Shown here piece by piece: positions 1-9,172 of a DNA stretch of 64,000 bases (positions are counted from its first letter, which is position 1; each line of letters begins with the position of its first letter). Origin of the DNA: Faecalibacter macacae (lineage in GTDB: Bacteria; Bacteroidota; Bacteroidia; Flavobacteriales; Weeksellaceae); contig NZ_RDOJ01000002.1 in NCBI RefSeq assembly GCF_003687725.1, positions 63,249 to 127,248 on the forward strand, written 5' to 3'. The notes below the pieces were generated by a model. The model ran no database searches. It was given only the letters and a program-made list of their open reading frames with translations, and was not told the origin of the DNA. Made by a program: the position numbers and the translations under genes.

Positions 1-704
1 TGACCTTTATTAATTCGGTCAACATCCATATTATGTGTATATAAACGAGTTTGAGAATCAATTTCGTCAGGGAAATATTCTATTCTTGATTCTAATAAAT
101 TAACTGTTCTATCAGAAATCATACCTGAACGAATTTCATTCAGAATATCATTTAATTCATTATTTGTTTGACGATATTGCTCTGTTAAATAACAAATATG
201 AACTTTGGATTGCACCCAAGCATCTGACATGAAACAAAACTTATCGCGTGACTCTTCCCACTCTTCACCAATTGGAGGCAACTGGAAAAAATCTCCAGAA
301 AAAATTACTTGAACTCCACCAAAAGGCTCATCATTTTGTTTAAAAAATTTCAAAACATAATCTACTGCATCCAATTGATTTCGGTGCAACATAGAGATTT
401 CATCAATAATCAAGACTTTTACTTTGTCCATCTTATCACGAAAATATTTTTTATCACGAAGTGAAGCTAAATATCGATCTGAAACATAATCTTTAATACC
501 AATTCCAGCCCAAGAATGTATAGTTTGCCCATTCATGTGCGTTGCAGCAATCCCTGTAGAAGCTGTTGTAGCAACTGCGATTCCGTGTTGTTTTAAATAA
601 TTAATATATTGATTTAATACGTAGGTTTTTCCGGCACCAGCAGAACCTGTTAAAAAGACATTTCGACCAGATTTTAAAATTGCTAAAGCCTTTGATTGTT
701 GCAT
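1..704 (-). CDS. PIF1/RecD-like ATP-dependent DNA helicase, 3' part cut by window edge
   Basis: Reading from the ATG at 704-702 gives an open frame that runs off the left edge, with about 234 codons visible. A Walker A motif GSAGAGKT lies near residues 20-27. A Walker B-like VLIIDEISML and the helicase motif SGDFFQLPP follow, then YTHNMDVDRIN near the edge. This order is typical of the PIF1-like branch of superfamily 1B helicases, which unwind DNA 5'-3'. In bacteria these are stand-alone proteins of roughly 400-800 residues, so at least a third is probably missing. The gene is divergent from the zinc-ribbon gene at 805. Family assignment is firm; the exact cellular role is not readable from the sequence. 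Confidence 0.85.
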   Translation of the reverse strand, partial: MQQSKALAILKSGRNVFLTGSAGAGKTYVLNQYINYLKQHGIAVATTASTGIAATHMNGQTIHSWAGIGIKDYVSDRYLASLRDKKYFRDKMDKVKVLIIDEISMLHRNQLDAVDYVLKFFKQNDEPFGGVQVIFSGDFFQLPPIGEEWEESRDKFCFMSDAWVQSKVHICYLTEQYRQTNNELNDILNEIRSGMISDRTVNLLESRIEYFPDEIDSQTRLYTHNMDVDRINKG

Positions 705-804
705 AATTTATTGCGTGAATTAATTGAATTGATAATAAAATGTAAAGATACAAATAATAAAAATGAATCTTAAATTTGCTTAAATTTGAAAAAAGGATTG
801 CATC

Positions 805-1038
805 ATGATTTTTATCGGAGGAGTTTCAGAAAGAGGAAAAACAGTGGAAGAAGGACTCTTTCACTGTCCAATTTGCCAACAACAAAGGCAATTTATTCAT
901 CGGCAGTTTCGTAATTATATTTCACTTTTCTTTATTCCAATCATTCCAATTAATAAAACAGGAGAAAGTGTTACGTGTAAATATTGTAAAACAAATATGC
1001 CAATATCAGTATTAGATCAAAACAAAAAAGCCGGATAA
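805..1038 (+). CDS. Small zinc-ribbon protein
   Basis: This 77-residue protein has two CxxC pairs, CPIC near residues 21-24 and CKYC near residues 58-61. They flank a hydrophobic beta-rich stretch (YISLFFIPIIPI), which is the pattern of the zinc-ribbon_15 type domain. It probably binds one Zn ion. Partner and function are unknown. Two TAAATTTG sequences matching the Bacteroidota -7 element lie in tandem at 771-778 and 781-788, just upstream of the ATG. It converges on purM and shares a bidirectional terminator with it. Confidence 0.75.
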   Translation: MIFIGGVSERGKTVEEGLFHCPICQQQRQFIHRQFRNYISLFFIPIIPINKTGESVTCKYCKTNMPISVLDQNKKAG

Positions 1039-1062
1039 GAATTAACTTATCCGACTTTCTTA
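1028..1062. terminator. Bidirectional terminator between zinc-ribbon gene and purM
   Basis: The stem CGGATAAG/CTTATCCG has a six-base AATTAA loop. On the minus strand it is followed by GGCTTTTTTG, so it can end the pur operon. On the plus strand it ends in a weaker CTTTCTT tract. Confidence 0.7.
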
Positions 1063-1076
1063 AACTATTTAATCTA

Positions 1077-2069
1077 CTATTTCAATATAATTTTGTCAGA
1101 ACCTTCTTGAATTTCTCCAATTACGGCACTTCCGTCAATAATATTCACTACTTTTTCAGCATCAGCTTGGTCAACGATAACAACCATACCAACACCCATA
1201 TTAAATGTTCCAAACATTTCGTCCTCTGCAATATTTCCGCGTTTTGCTAATTCTTGCATAACAGTTGGTACATTAATTTTTGATTTCTCAATCACAGCAC
1301 ATAAACCATCGTTAATGATACGTGGTACATTTTCGTATAATCCACCTCCTGTAATATGAGCAATTCCTGACATTTCGATACCTGCATCTTTAATTGCAAA
1401 GATGTCGTTTTGATATAATCTTGTCGGAACTAATAATGTTTCGAATAATGGTTTTCCTTCAAAATCTTCGTTGAAATCTGGGAAGATTTTACGAATTAAA
1501 GAAAATCCATTTGAGTGGAATCCACTTGCAGGTAAAGCAATAATTGCTTGTCCAGCTTTGATTTTAGAACCGTCGATAATTTCATCACGTTCTACCACTC
1601 CAACACAAAAACCTGCAACATCATAGTCACCTACTTTGTACATTCCTGGCATTTCAGCAGTTTCACCACCGATTAAAGCCGTTCCTGTTTCTTTACAAGC
1701 TTTCGCAATTCCTGAAACAATTTCTGCAGCAACATCAGAATCTAATTTTCCACAAGCTAAATAATCTAAGAAAAATAAAGGTTTTGCACCGTGACATAAA
1801 ATATCGTTAGCACACATTGCAAAACAGTCGATTCCTACTGTATCATAAACTTTAGAGTCTAATGCAACTCTTAATTTTGTTCCAACACCATCTGTTCCTG
1901 AAACTAAAACTGGATTTTTGTAACCACCTAATTGGTAGAAAGCTCCAAAACTTCCGATTCCGTTTAAAACATTTTCATTGTGCGTTTCTGCAACAGCTTG
2001 TTTAATTTTTGATACTGTTTGGTAACCTTCTTCTTTGTCTACCCCAGCTTGTTTATATGTATTGCTCAT
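1077..2069 (-). CDS. purM: Phosphoribosylformylglycinamidine cyclo-ligase (AIR synthetase)
   Basis: PurM closes FGAM to aminoimidazole ribonucleotide with ATP, the fifth step of de novo purine synthesis in the cytosol. The 330-residue length is near the family norm. Visible motifs are GTDGVGTKLRVA near residues 58-69, GGETAEMPGMY near 133-143, and the C-terminal GGGLYENVPRI block. It is the last gene of the minus-strand purL-purC-purF-(four-helix)-purM run and ends at a hairpin terminator. The usual downstream genes purN, purH and purD are not in this window. Confidence 0.97.
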   Translation of the reverse strand: MSNTYKQAGVDKEEGYQTVSKIKQAVAETHNENVLNGIGSFGAFYQLGGYKNPVLVSGTDGVGTKLRVALDSKVYDTVGIDCFAMCANDILCHGAKPLFFLDYLACGKLDSDVAAEIVSGIAKACKETGTALIGGETAEMPGMYKVGDYDVAGFCVGVVERDEIIDGSKIKAGQAIIALPASGFHSNGFSLIRKIFPDFNEDFEGKPLFETLLVPTRLYQNDIFAIKDAGIEMSGIAHITGGGLYENVPRIINDGLCAVIEKSKINVPTVMQELAKRGNIAEDEMFGTFNMGVGMVVIVDQADAEKVVNIIDGSAVIGEIQEGSDKIILK

Positions 2070-2095
2070 TGTAATTATGATTTAAGAATGATTAA

Positions 2096-2449
2096 TTATG
2101 AATTTAATTTACGCTTAGATGTTAAAATAATACTTTTTAATATTTTCAAAATTTCCTCGCAATTCGAATGTAATTTTTCAAATACTTCTTTATTAATTAA
2201 ATCTGTTTCATTCAACAATTCTAACCAATAAAGTGTTTCATCACATTCTTTTTGAGCTATAGATAATTTATGAATAAAATCTTTCGTGCTTTCAGCATTT
2301 TGAGATTCTCTTACTAAAGCTCCTATTGCAGTTCCACTTCGTAAAACTTGTTTGCTTAAAATAAATTCATTCTTACTTTGTAAATCTTTTGATAATTGAA
2401 CAATTTTTACCGCAAAATCAAAAGTTTTCTCTTTTAAAACATTCGCCAT
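2096..2449 (-). CDS. Four-helix-bundle protein (S23/TIGR02436 family)
   Basis: This 117-residue all-helical protein has the family signatures FDFAVKIVQLSKDL near the N terminus, LRSGTAIGALVRESQNAESTKDFIHKLSIAQKE in the middle (quoted across two helices) and ETLYWLELL after that. Members are four-helix bundles first noticed in 23S rRNA intervening sequences and common across Bacteroidota chromosomes. Their biochemical role is unsettled. Here it sits between purF (29 bp away) and purM (26 bp away) inside the purine operon, so it is probably co-transcribed. It could be a mobile passenger rather than a purine-pathway protein. Confidence 0.85.
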   Translation of the reverse strand: MANVLKEKTFDFAVKIVQLSKDLQSKNEFILSKQVLRSGTAIGALVRESQNAESTKDFIHKLSIAQKECDETLYWLELLNETDLINKEVFEKLHSNCEEILKILKSIILTSKRKLNS

Positions 2450-2478
2450 AATTCATCATTCAAAATTTATCATTAAGC

Positions 2479-3978
2479 CTAACAACAAGAAGTTGATTCT
2501 TCTTGAGTTTGATTGCTAAAATTTACTGGATATTTCTCTGTAAAACATCCAAAACAGTGATTTCTACTTCCTAATAAATCTGCTAAATTATCTACTGATA
2601 AGAAATCTAACGAATCTACATCTAAATATTCTTCTACTTCTTTAATTGTTTTGTTACCCGAAATTAAATCTGCTTTAGTAGGCATATCAATTCCTAAATA
2701 ACAAGGTGCAATAATTGGTGGTGAAGCTGAACGGAAATGAATTTCTTTTGCTCCTGCTTCTTTTAAAATCTTAATTAATAATTTAGAAGTAGTACCACGT
2801 ACAATTGAATCATCTAAAACAACTAATCGTTTTCCTTTGATACGATTTGCAATTGGATTCAATTTTAAGTTCACGATACGTTCACGCATTTCCTGTGAAG
2901 GAACGATGAAAGAACGCGACATGTATCTGTTTTTAACTAATATCGGTTCGTAAGGGATTCCTGATGCTTCTGCATAACCAATTGCAGACGGAATACCAGA
3001 ATCTGGTACACCAATTACTAAATCGGCTTCAACTGGAGATTGTTCATATAATTTTCGGCCAGATTCGACACGTAAATCATAAATTTCATTTCCTTCAATG
3101 TTCGAGTCAGGACGAGCAAAATAAATGTACTCAAATGCACAAATATTCTTTTGAGATGGTTGATTTAATGAATAAGATTTTAAACCATCTTGATTTACAA
3201 CAACGATTTCTCCTGGTTCTACATCTCGGATAAATTCTGCTCCAACAGCATCTAAAGCACATGTTTCAGAACTAAAAACATACGCATCACCTAATTTCCC
3301 TAAACATAACGGACGAATACCGTTAGGATCACGGAAAGCAGCCATTTGATTATTCGCTAAAATTAATACCGAATAAGCTCCTTTTATTTTCTCCGTTCCT
3401 TTTTGGATAGCCTCTTGGATATCTAAATGAGAAAATTTTTGAATCGAACGTAAAAGAACTTCTGTATCAGATGTTGCTAAAAAAGGTAAACCTTCTGCTT
3501 CTAATTCTTTACGTAATCCATCAACCTCAATTAAATTACCGTTATGCGCAATAGAAAAGTGTGGTTTCCCGTAGATATTATACGTGTATAATGGCTGAAT
3601 ATTACGACGACTTCCATCTCCTGCAGTTGTATATCGCGTATGTCCGATAGCTGCATTTCCTTGATAATCTTCGATTTGATCTTCCATTGTTTTAAATACA
3701 TCTAAAACAAGACCTGCTTTCTTAACTGTTTTGATGTTACCATCTTTCAAGAAAGAAACTCCACAAGCCTCTTGTCCTCGGTGTTGCAATGCAAATAAAC
3801 CGAATTGTGTTATAGAATATGTATTAATATTGGTTGGCGAATAAATTCCGAATACACCGCATTCTTCATTCACCGAATCAACTGAATCAGCAGCGTATTT
3901 TTTTAGAATATTACGTTCGTAAAACTCAGTTAAATACTGTGCTTTTAATTGACTTTTATATGATTTTTTAGTAATCAT
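2479..3978 (-). CDS. purF: Amidophosphoribosyltransferase, Fe-S type with long propeptide
   Basis: PurF transfers glutamine-derived ammonia to PRPP, the committed step of purine synthesis. The class II glutaminase nucleophile is Cys40 in NEECGVFGIY, so 39 residues must be removed to expose it, longer than the 11-residue propeptide of Bacillus subtilis. The PRPP-binding loop is VVLDDSIVRGTT. Cysteines in CAFEYIYFARPDS, APCYLGID and CFGCFTEKYP match the four ligands of the B. subtilis-type 4Fe-4S cluster, so this is the oxygen-sensitive type. It lies 18 bp downstream of purC and is probably co-transcribed. Length is 499 residues. Confidence 0.97.
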   Translation of the reverse strand: MITKKSYKSQLKAQYLTEFYERNILKKYAADSVDSVNEECGVFGIYSPTNINTYSITQFGLFALQHRGQEACGVSFLKDGNIKTVKKAGLVLDVFKTMEDQIEDYQGNAAIGHTRYTTAGDGSRRNIQPLYTYNIYGKPHFSIAHNGNLIEVDGLRKELEAEGLPFLATSDTEVLLRSIQKFSHLDIQEAIQKGTEKIKGAYSVLILANNQMAAFRDPNGIRPLCLGKLGDAYVFSSETCALDAVGAEFIRDVEPGEIVVVNQDGLKSYSLNQPSQKNICAFEYIYFARPDSNIEGNEIYDLRVESGRKLYEQSPVEADLVIGVPDSGIPSAIGYAEASGIPYEPILVKNRYMSRSFIVPSQEMRERIVNLKLNPIANRIKGKRLVVLDDSIVRGTTSKLLIKILKEAGAKEIHFRSASPPIIAPCYLGIDMPTKADLISGNKTIKEVEEYLDVDSLDFLSVDNLADLLGSRNHCFGCFTEKYPVNFSNQTQEESTSCC

Positions 3979-3996
3979 TTCAGATTATAAAAAAGA

Positions 3997-4719
3997 TTAT
4001 TTTAAAACTTCAGAAAGACGGTTGTACACTTCGTGATAAGCCTCAGATACATCACCTAAGTCACGACGGAAACGGTCCTTGTCTAATTTTTTTCCAGTTT
4101 CTACATCCCATAAACGACATGTATCTGGTGAAATCTCGTCAGCTAAAATGATGTTTCCATCCAAATCTTTACCAAACTCGATTTTAAAATCTGCTAAGAT
4201 TAATCCTGCTTTTAAGAATAATTCTTTTAATGCTTCATTGATATCATCAGTGATTGCATATAATTCTTTTAACTCATCGTAAGTAGCAGCACCTAATAAA
4301 ACAGCGTGGTGATCATTGATTAATGGATCTCCTAATTCGTCTTTTTTGTAGCAAATATCAAAGATTGTTACAGGAGATTTCCCTCCTTCTTCTAATCCTA
4401 AACGTTGAGCCATTGATCCTGCAACGTAATTACGAACAACCATTTCGATTGGAATAATTGTTACTTTTTTTACTAATTGCTCACGATCATTTAATTGCTC
4501 GATGAAGTGAGTTGGAATCCCTTTTTCGATTAAGTAGTTAAAAATTAAAGTTGAAATTTTGTTGTTCATTTCTCCTTTATCTTCAACTGTTCCACGTTTT
4601 TGAGCGTTAAATGCTGTCGCATCGTCTTTGTAGTATACGATTACTTTATCAGCTTCTTCTGTAGCGTAAACTTGTTTAGCTTTCCCCTCGTAAATGAATT
4701 CTTGTTTTGTTAAGCTCAT
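3997..4719 (-). CDS. purC: Phosphoribosylaminoimidazole-succinocarboxamide synthase (SAICAR synthase)
   Basis: PurC joins CAIR and aspartate using ATP. The 240-residue length is standard for the single-domain bacterial enzyme. Recognisable segments are YEGKAKQVY near the N terminus, [15 protein letters not shown] in the middle (RNxxAGS signature) and [12 protein letters not shown] near the C terminus. It is separated from purL by 745 bp of repeat-rich DNA, yet both lie on the minus strand. It may have its own promoter within that gap, but no clear TAnnTTTG element was identified. Confidence 0.97.
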   Translation of the reverse strand: MSLTKQEFIYEGKAKQVYATEEADKVIVYYKDDATAFNAQKRGTVEDKGEMNNKISTLIFNYLIEKGIPTHFIEQLNDREQLVKKVTIIPIEMVVRNYVAGSMAQRLGLEEGGKSPVTIFDICYKKDELGDPLINDHHAVLLGAATYDELKELYAITDDINEALKELFLKAGLILADFKIEFGKDLDGNIILADEISPDTCRLWDVETGKKLDKDRFRRDLGDVSEAYHEVYNRLSEVLK

Positions 4720-5022
4720 CGTTGTTGTTCTTGTTGTTGTTTTTTTTTTGTTTTGTTTGAAATGAAAAGTCCACTTCGTGTTTGTAATGTGTTTGACTAA
4801 AAACGTGTTCAGGGTTTTTAATCGGTTGTGTATTTTAAAATCAATTGTTTGTTCAGGACAACTGATTTAATGTTTTAGATTAAAAACTTGTTCAAGGTTA
4901 ATAATCAGATAATTTCAATTGGTTCAAGATTGAAATCGATTCGCTCTGACAAGTCTGAGCAGTATATGTTTGTTGTTTGTTTTTTTAGTAGTGAGATATT
5001 AGATGTTAGTACTTAGACTAAA

Positions 5023-5118
5023 ATGTCAAGCTGAATTTATTTCAGCTTCTCATCATCTCTTTACTTTTAAGATGAGATCCTGAAACGAGTTCAGGATGAC
5101 TCAACCTTTTTATTTCAA
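5023..5118. repeat. REP-like intergenic repeat, copy 1
   Basis: About 96 bp, carrying three successive inverted repeats: AGCTGAA/TTCAGCT, CTCATC/GATGAG and ATCCTGAA/TTCAGGAT, the last with a five-base loop. A second copy starts at 5303 in the same orientation with a small number of substitutions. Read on the minus strand, GTCATCCTGAACTCG is the kind of short palindromic repeat widely scattered in Flavobacteriia. Confidence 0.8.
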
Positions 5119-5274
5119 TTGTCAATCGTCAGTTCGAGTGATTAAAATACTTGTAAAAGTTTTTTTATTATATCGAGAACTTAGACAATTCTAAATCTCT
5201 TCTAACTTCTCGATACGATTTTCTTTTTCTTACGAAACGAAAATCACTCGAAGTGACGAAATTTTAATTAGAAA

Positions 5275-5300
5275 ATTCTTCGACAAGCTCAGAATGACAA
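5275..5300. repeat. 26-bp repeat, copy 1
   Basis: A 26-bp sequence ending in CTCAGAATGACAA that recurs at 5428-5453 with two substitutions. ATTCT/AGAAT forms a small stem within it. Confidence 0.7.
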
Positions 5301-5302
5301 TA

Positions 5303-5398
5303 TTGTCAAGTTTAATTTATTTCAGCTTCTCATCATTTTTCTCACTTTGGATGAGATCCTGAAACAAGTTCAGGATGACTCAACCTTTTTATTTCAAT
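5303..5398. repeat. REP-like intergenic repeat, copy 2
   Basis: Direct repeat of 5023-5118, with the same CTCATC/GATGAG and ATCCTGAA/TTCAGGAT stems. The first stem is degraded (AGTTTAA replaces AGCTGAA). Both copies share the flanking GACTCAACCTTTTT and ATTTCAAT. Confidence 0.8.
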
Positions 5399-5427
5399 GA
5401 TCATTCTGTATTAAAAAATCTTTTTAG

Positions 5428-5453
5428 ATTCTTCGATAAACTCAGAATGACAA
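5428..5453. repeat. 26-bp repeat, copy 2
   Basis: Matches 5275-5300 at 24 of 26 positions and lies just beyond the 3' end of purL. Confidence 0.7.
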
Positions 5454-5464
5454 ACTTCTCAATA

Positions 5465-8400
5465 TTATTCTCCTCTAAAATACGCTACCGCATTTTTAAA
5501 GATGTTCATGTAGCTTACGCCTGGAATATTTTTATATAAACCTTCTTCGTAACGTTCTGGGTGTCCCATTCTTCCGTAAACCTTACCACAAGGAGAAACA
5601 ATACCTTCTACAGCGAATGTAGATCCATTTGGATTGTATGGCATTTCACCTGCTAATTTACTGTCTAAAGTTACGAATTGTGTTGCGATTTGTCCATTAT
5701 TAATCAACTTTTGTAACTCAATTTCGTTAGCAACAAAACGACCTTCTCCGTGCGAGAATGGAATCCAATATTCTTGTCCTTCCATACCTTGTAACCAAGG
5801 AGAATGAGATTTATTAACTCTAACTTTAGCTAATTGCGTAATGTGACGACCAATTTCGTTAAACGTTAAAGTTGGTGTATCCTCTTCTAACGTTTGGATT
5901 CTACCGTAAGGTAATAATCCTGATTTAATTAAACCTTGGAATCCGTTACAAATTCCTAAAACTAAACCATCGCGATCTAATAAATTATGAATCGCATCTT
6001 TAATTTTTTCGTTACGTAAAACCGTTGCGATAAATTTACCTGATCCGTCTGGCTCATCTGCTGCAGAGAATCCACCTGGAACAAATAAAATATTTGCTTG
6101 GTTAATTTCATTTACAAAAGCATCAACTGAATCTTCTACATCTTGTGTAGATAAATTTTTGAAAGGAATTGAAGAAACTACTGCTCCTTCTCTTCTGAAA
6201 GCTTTCGCAGAATCATATTCAGAATTTGTACCTGGGAAAATCGGAATGAAAACTCGAGGATTTTCTATCTTAACTTTAGCTTTTGCAATTAGTTCATTTG
6301 CAACTAAAGTTTGATCTTCAATTGTACCTTCTGCCTTTGATTTATATGGGAATAACGAATGGAATGTATTTTTCCATTGTTGTTTTAATTCAACTAAGTT
6401 GATTGTTTCACCATTGATTACAAAAGATTTTTCTGCTTGTGTTGTTCCTAAATCTTTATAGTTTCCTTGGATTGAAGCAGGAACTTCTAAATCATTTGTA
6501 TGTTCGATGATGATTGCTCCTGGGTAATATTTTGCAAGATCTAAATCTGTGTTAATTGTAAATCCGATTTCATTACCAAAAGCCATATTCGCTAAAGTTT
6601 CAGCGATTCCTCCAAACTTTACTGTCATCATAGCTTGTACATTTGTACGATCTAATGAAGAAATAAAATTGAAAATATCTTTTACAATATCAGCATCTAA
6701 TAAATAATCTTCGTTTTGTGTTGGAATGAAAACTGAAATTTTAGAAGTTGTTTGAGCAAAAGTTCCTGAAACAATTTTATCATCAGTTGATGGAGCAACT
6801 GCAAACGAAATTAAAGTTGGTGGAACATCAATATCTTGATATGAACCCGACATTGAATCTTTACCTCCAATTGCAGGAATTCCGAATTGGCGTTGTGCTT
6901 CAATTGTTCCTAAAATTGCAGCAAATGGTTTTCCCCAACGTGTAGCTTCGTCTCTTAATTTCTCAAAATACTCTTGAAAAGTTAAACGAATATCTTCGTA
7001 TTTCGCTCCAGCAGCAACAATTTTTGTCATTGAATCTACTACTGCGAAGTAACCTCCGTGGTAGTTAGACCAACGAGAAACTACTGGACTAAATCCGTAA
7101 GATGCTACAGAAACAGCAGTTGTAAAACCATCTGTTGGGAATTTTTGTACAGAAACATCTTCTGGCGTATCCATAAATTGACCACCAAAAGCATTTAAAA
7201 TAGTAGAACGTCCAACGTTATTATCAAACATTTCTACCATACCTTTTTGTGATGCGTGATTTAACTCTTGCATCATTTCAATAAACGCTTCTTTATTAAA
7301 AGGTTTATTTTCAAAAGGATTTATATTTTCACCGTTCGTAACCTCAACTTGCGCTTGTTTACGAACACCGTTTGTATCTAAGAATTTACGATCTAACTCA
7401 ACAATTTTAGTTCCTTTCCAAACTAAAGTCATTGTATCATCTGCAGTAACTTCAGCAACACAAGTTGCATCTAAGTTTTCTGTTTTTGCTAAAGCGATGA
7501 ATTTCTCCACATCTTTCGCTTCAACAGCAACAGCCATACGCTCTTGCGATTCAGAGATAGCTAATTCAGTTCCGTTAAGACCTGCATATTTTAATGGAAC
7601 TCTGTCTAAATCAACATTGATTCCACGAGCAATTTCTCCGATTGCTACAGAAACACCTCCAGCTCCGAAATCGTTACATTTTTTAATTAATGCTAAAACT
7701 TCTGGATTACGGAATAAACGTTGAATTTTACGTTCAACGATTGCATTTCCTTTTTGTACTTCAGCCGATAAATCGTCTAATTTTAATCCGTCATGAGTTT
7801 TAGAAGAACCTGAAGCTCCACCTACTCCATCACGACCTGTTGCACCACCTAATAAGATGATTTTATCTCCAGCAACTGGCTCTTCACGGCGAACGTATTC
7901 TTTTTTAACTGCTCCAGCTACAAAACCTACTTCCATACGTTTTGCTTTGTATCCTTCGTCGTAAATCTCTTTAACAAAAGTCGTAGCTAAACCAATTTGA
8001 TTTCCATAAGAGCTGTATCCATTTGCTGCTTCTTTCGAAATTTTACGTTGTGGTAATTTACCTGGTAACGTATCTTCAATTTTTTCTAAAGGATTTGCAG
8101 CTCCCGTAATACGCATTGCTTGGAAAACGTAAGAACGTCCACTTAAAGGATCGCGGATTGCACCACCCACACATGTTGAAGCACCTCCGTATGGCTCTAC
8201 CTCTGTTGGGTGATTGTGTGTTTCATTTTTGAATTGTAGTAACCAATCTTCTTCTACTCCATCAATAGTAATTGGAACAACGATAGAACAAGCATTGATT
8301 TCTTCAGAAACGTCAATATTTTTAACCACACCTGTACGCGATAAATATTTACCCATAATCGTTGCTAAGTCCATCATACGAATTGGCTTCGTAATTCCTA

Positions 8401-9172
8401 ACTCCTCTCGGATTTGTAAATAATAGTCGTAAGTGCGTTGAATTGTTTCGTTGAATTGAGAATTAAATTGTACATCTGTAATTTCTGTCTCGAAAGTAGT
8501 GTGACGACAGTGATCTGACCAGTATGTATCTAACACTTTTAATTCTGTGTCTGTAGGGTTACGGTTGATTGATTTGAAGTGGTCTTGGATAAATAGTAAG
8601 TCATCCATTTCCATCGATAAACCGTATTGATTGTAGATTTCTTTTAATCCTGCTTCATCAGCTGTAGTAAATCCATCAATAATTGGAACTTCTGTCGCTT
8701 CTGGATTAACACCAATCTCTAGTTTATTTAAATCTTTAACTCGAGATTCGATTGGATTAATTAAGTAATCTTGTACTTTTTGTAATTCTTCTGAACTAAT
8801 ATCATTGAATACATAAAGTAGTCCTGACTTTACAGTAACGCCTTCTACGTTCATTAATACTAAACATTGTTCAGCAGAATCGTCGCGTTGATTGTATTGT
8901 CCTGGTAAAAATTCTGTTGCGAAATAGTTTTGTGTTTGCGGAAATGAATTGTCTAAGACTTCATTCAAATCAGTATAAATAATGTCAGTTACAGGATCTG
9001 CAAATACATTATTCTGAGTTAATTGCATCTGCTCTTCAGTGATTCCGAATAGATCATAAATAACAAAAACCTTGCACACAATTGTAGGTACAAGGTTTTT
9101 TAACTCTATTGTAGTATTCTGACTGATAACGTCAAAATTTAATTTCTTCTGAATGAATAGTCTTTTGTTCAT
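5465..9172 (-). CDS. purL: Phosphoribosylformylglycinamidine synthase, single-chain large form
   Basis: This 1235-residue enzyme makes FGAM from FGAR, glutamine and ATP. It is the long fused type, with an N-terminal PurS-like region, two PurM-like ATP-binding halves (FKNETHNHPTEVEPYGGAST near 315 and the GGKDSMSGSY block), and a C-terminal class I glutaminase. The glutaminase begins around residue 970 with the nucleophile in LGICNGFQ and a histidine in PFSHGEGRF. It appears to be the first gene of the purine run. A -7 element at 9403-9410 would give a leader of about 225 nt. Confidence 0.97.
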   Translation of the reverse strand: MNKRLFIQKKLNFDVISQNTTIELKNLVPTIVCKVFVIYDLFGITEEQMQLTQNNVFADPVTDIIYTDLNEVLDNSFPQTQNYFATEFLPGQYNQRDDSAEQCLVLMNVEGVTVKSGLLYVFNDISSEELQKVQDYLINPIESRVKDLNKLEIGVNPEATEVPIIDGFTTADEAGLKEIYNQYGLSMEMDDLLFIQDHFKSINRNPTDTELKVLDTYWSDHCRHTTFETEITDVQFNSQFNETIQRTYDYYLQIREELGITKPIRMMDLATIMGKYLSRTGVVKNIDVSEEINACSIVVPITIDGVEEDWLLQFKNETHNHPTEVEPYGGASTCVGGAIRDPLSGRSYVFQAMRITGAANPLEKIEDTLPGKLPQRKISKEAANGYSSYGNQIGLATTFVKEIYDEGYKAKRMEVGFVAGAVKKEYVRREEPVAGDKIILLGGATGRDGVGGASGSSKTHDGLKLDDLSAEVQKGNAIVERKIQRLFRNPEVLALIKKCNDFGAGGVSVAIGEIARGINVDLDRVPLKYAGLNGTELAISESQERMAVAVEAKDVEKFIALAKTENLDATCVAEVTADDTMTLVWKGTKIVELDRKFLDTNGVRKQAQVEVTNGENINPFENKPFNKEAFIEMMQELNHASQKGMVEMFDNNVGRSTILNAFGGQFMDTPEDVSVQKFPTDGFTTAVSVASYGFSPVVSRWSNYHGGYFAVVDSMTKIVAAGAKYEDIRLTFQEYFEKLRDEATRWGKPFAAILGTIEAQRQFGIPAIGGKDSMSGSYQDIDVPPTLISFAVAPSTDDKIVSGTFAQTTSKISVFIPTQNEDYLLDADIVKDIFNFISSLDRTNVQAMMTVKFGGIAETLANMAFGNEIGFTINTDLDLAKYYPGAIIIEHTNDLEVPASIQGNYKDLGTTQAEKSFVINGETINLVELKQQWKNTFHSLFPYKSKAEGTIEDQTLVANELIAKAKVKIENPRVFIPIFPGTNSEYDSAKAFRREGAVVSSIPFKNLSTQDVEDSVDAFVNEINQANILFVPGGFSAADEPDGSGKFIATVLRNEKIKDAIHNLLDRDGLVLGICNGFQGLIKSGLLPYGRIQTLEEDTPTLTFNEIGRHITQLAKVRVNKSHSPWLQGMEGQEYWIPFSHGEGRFVANEIELQKLINNGQIATQFVTLDSKLAGEMPYNPNGSTFAVEGIVSPCGKVYGRMGHPERYEEGLYKNIPGVSYMNIFKNAVAYFRGE

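Larger units (their letters stand above)
4720..5464. other. Repeat-rich gap between purL and purC
   Basis: No coding frame is credible here. The stretch next to purC is T/G-rich simple sequence (GTTGTTGTTCTTGTTGTTG). From about 5020 it consists of hairpin-forming, REP-like repeats listed separately, plus a palindrome-like segment around 5195-5260 containing CGATTTTCTTTTTCTTACG followed by AAACGAAAATCACTCG. A small hairpin GCTCTGAC/GTCTGAGC lies near 4943-4960. The RNA of the purL-purC junction could therefore be highly structured. Confidence 0.7.

Noticed and set aside
2019-2231. 70-codon plus-strand frame between purM and the four-helix gene
   Set aside because: Antisense to both genes, with no conserved content.
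5023-5398. Miniature transposon or IS remnant suggested by the 96-bp direct repeats
   Set aside because: No terminal inverted repeats bracketing the whole, no target-site duplication and no transposase frame. REP-like repeats fit better.
4720-5464. Riboswitch between purL and purC
   Set aside because: No purine-aptamer core or other known fold was recognised. The structure is explained by repeats.
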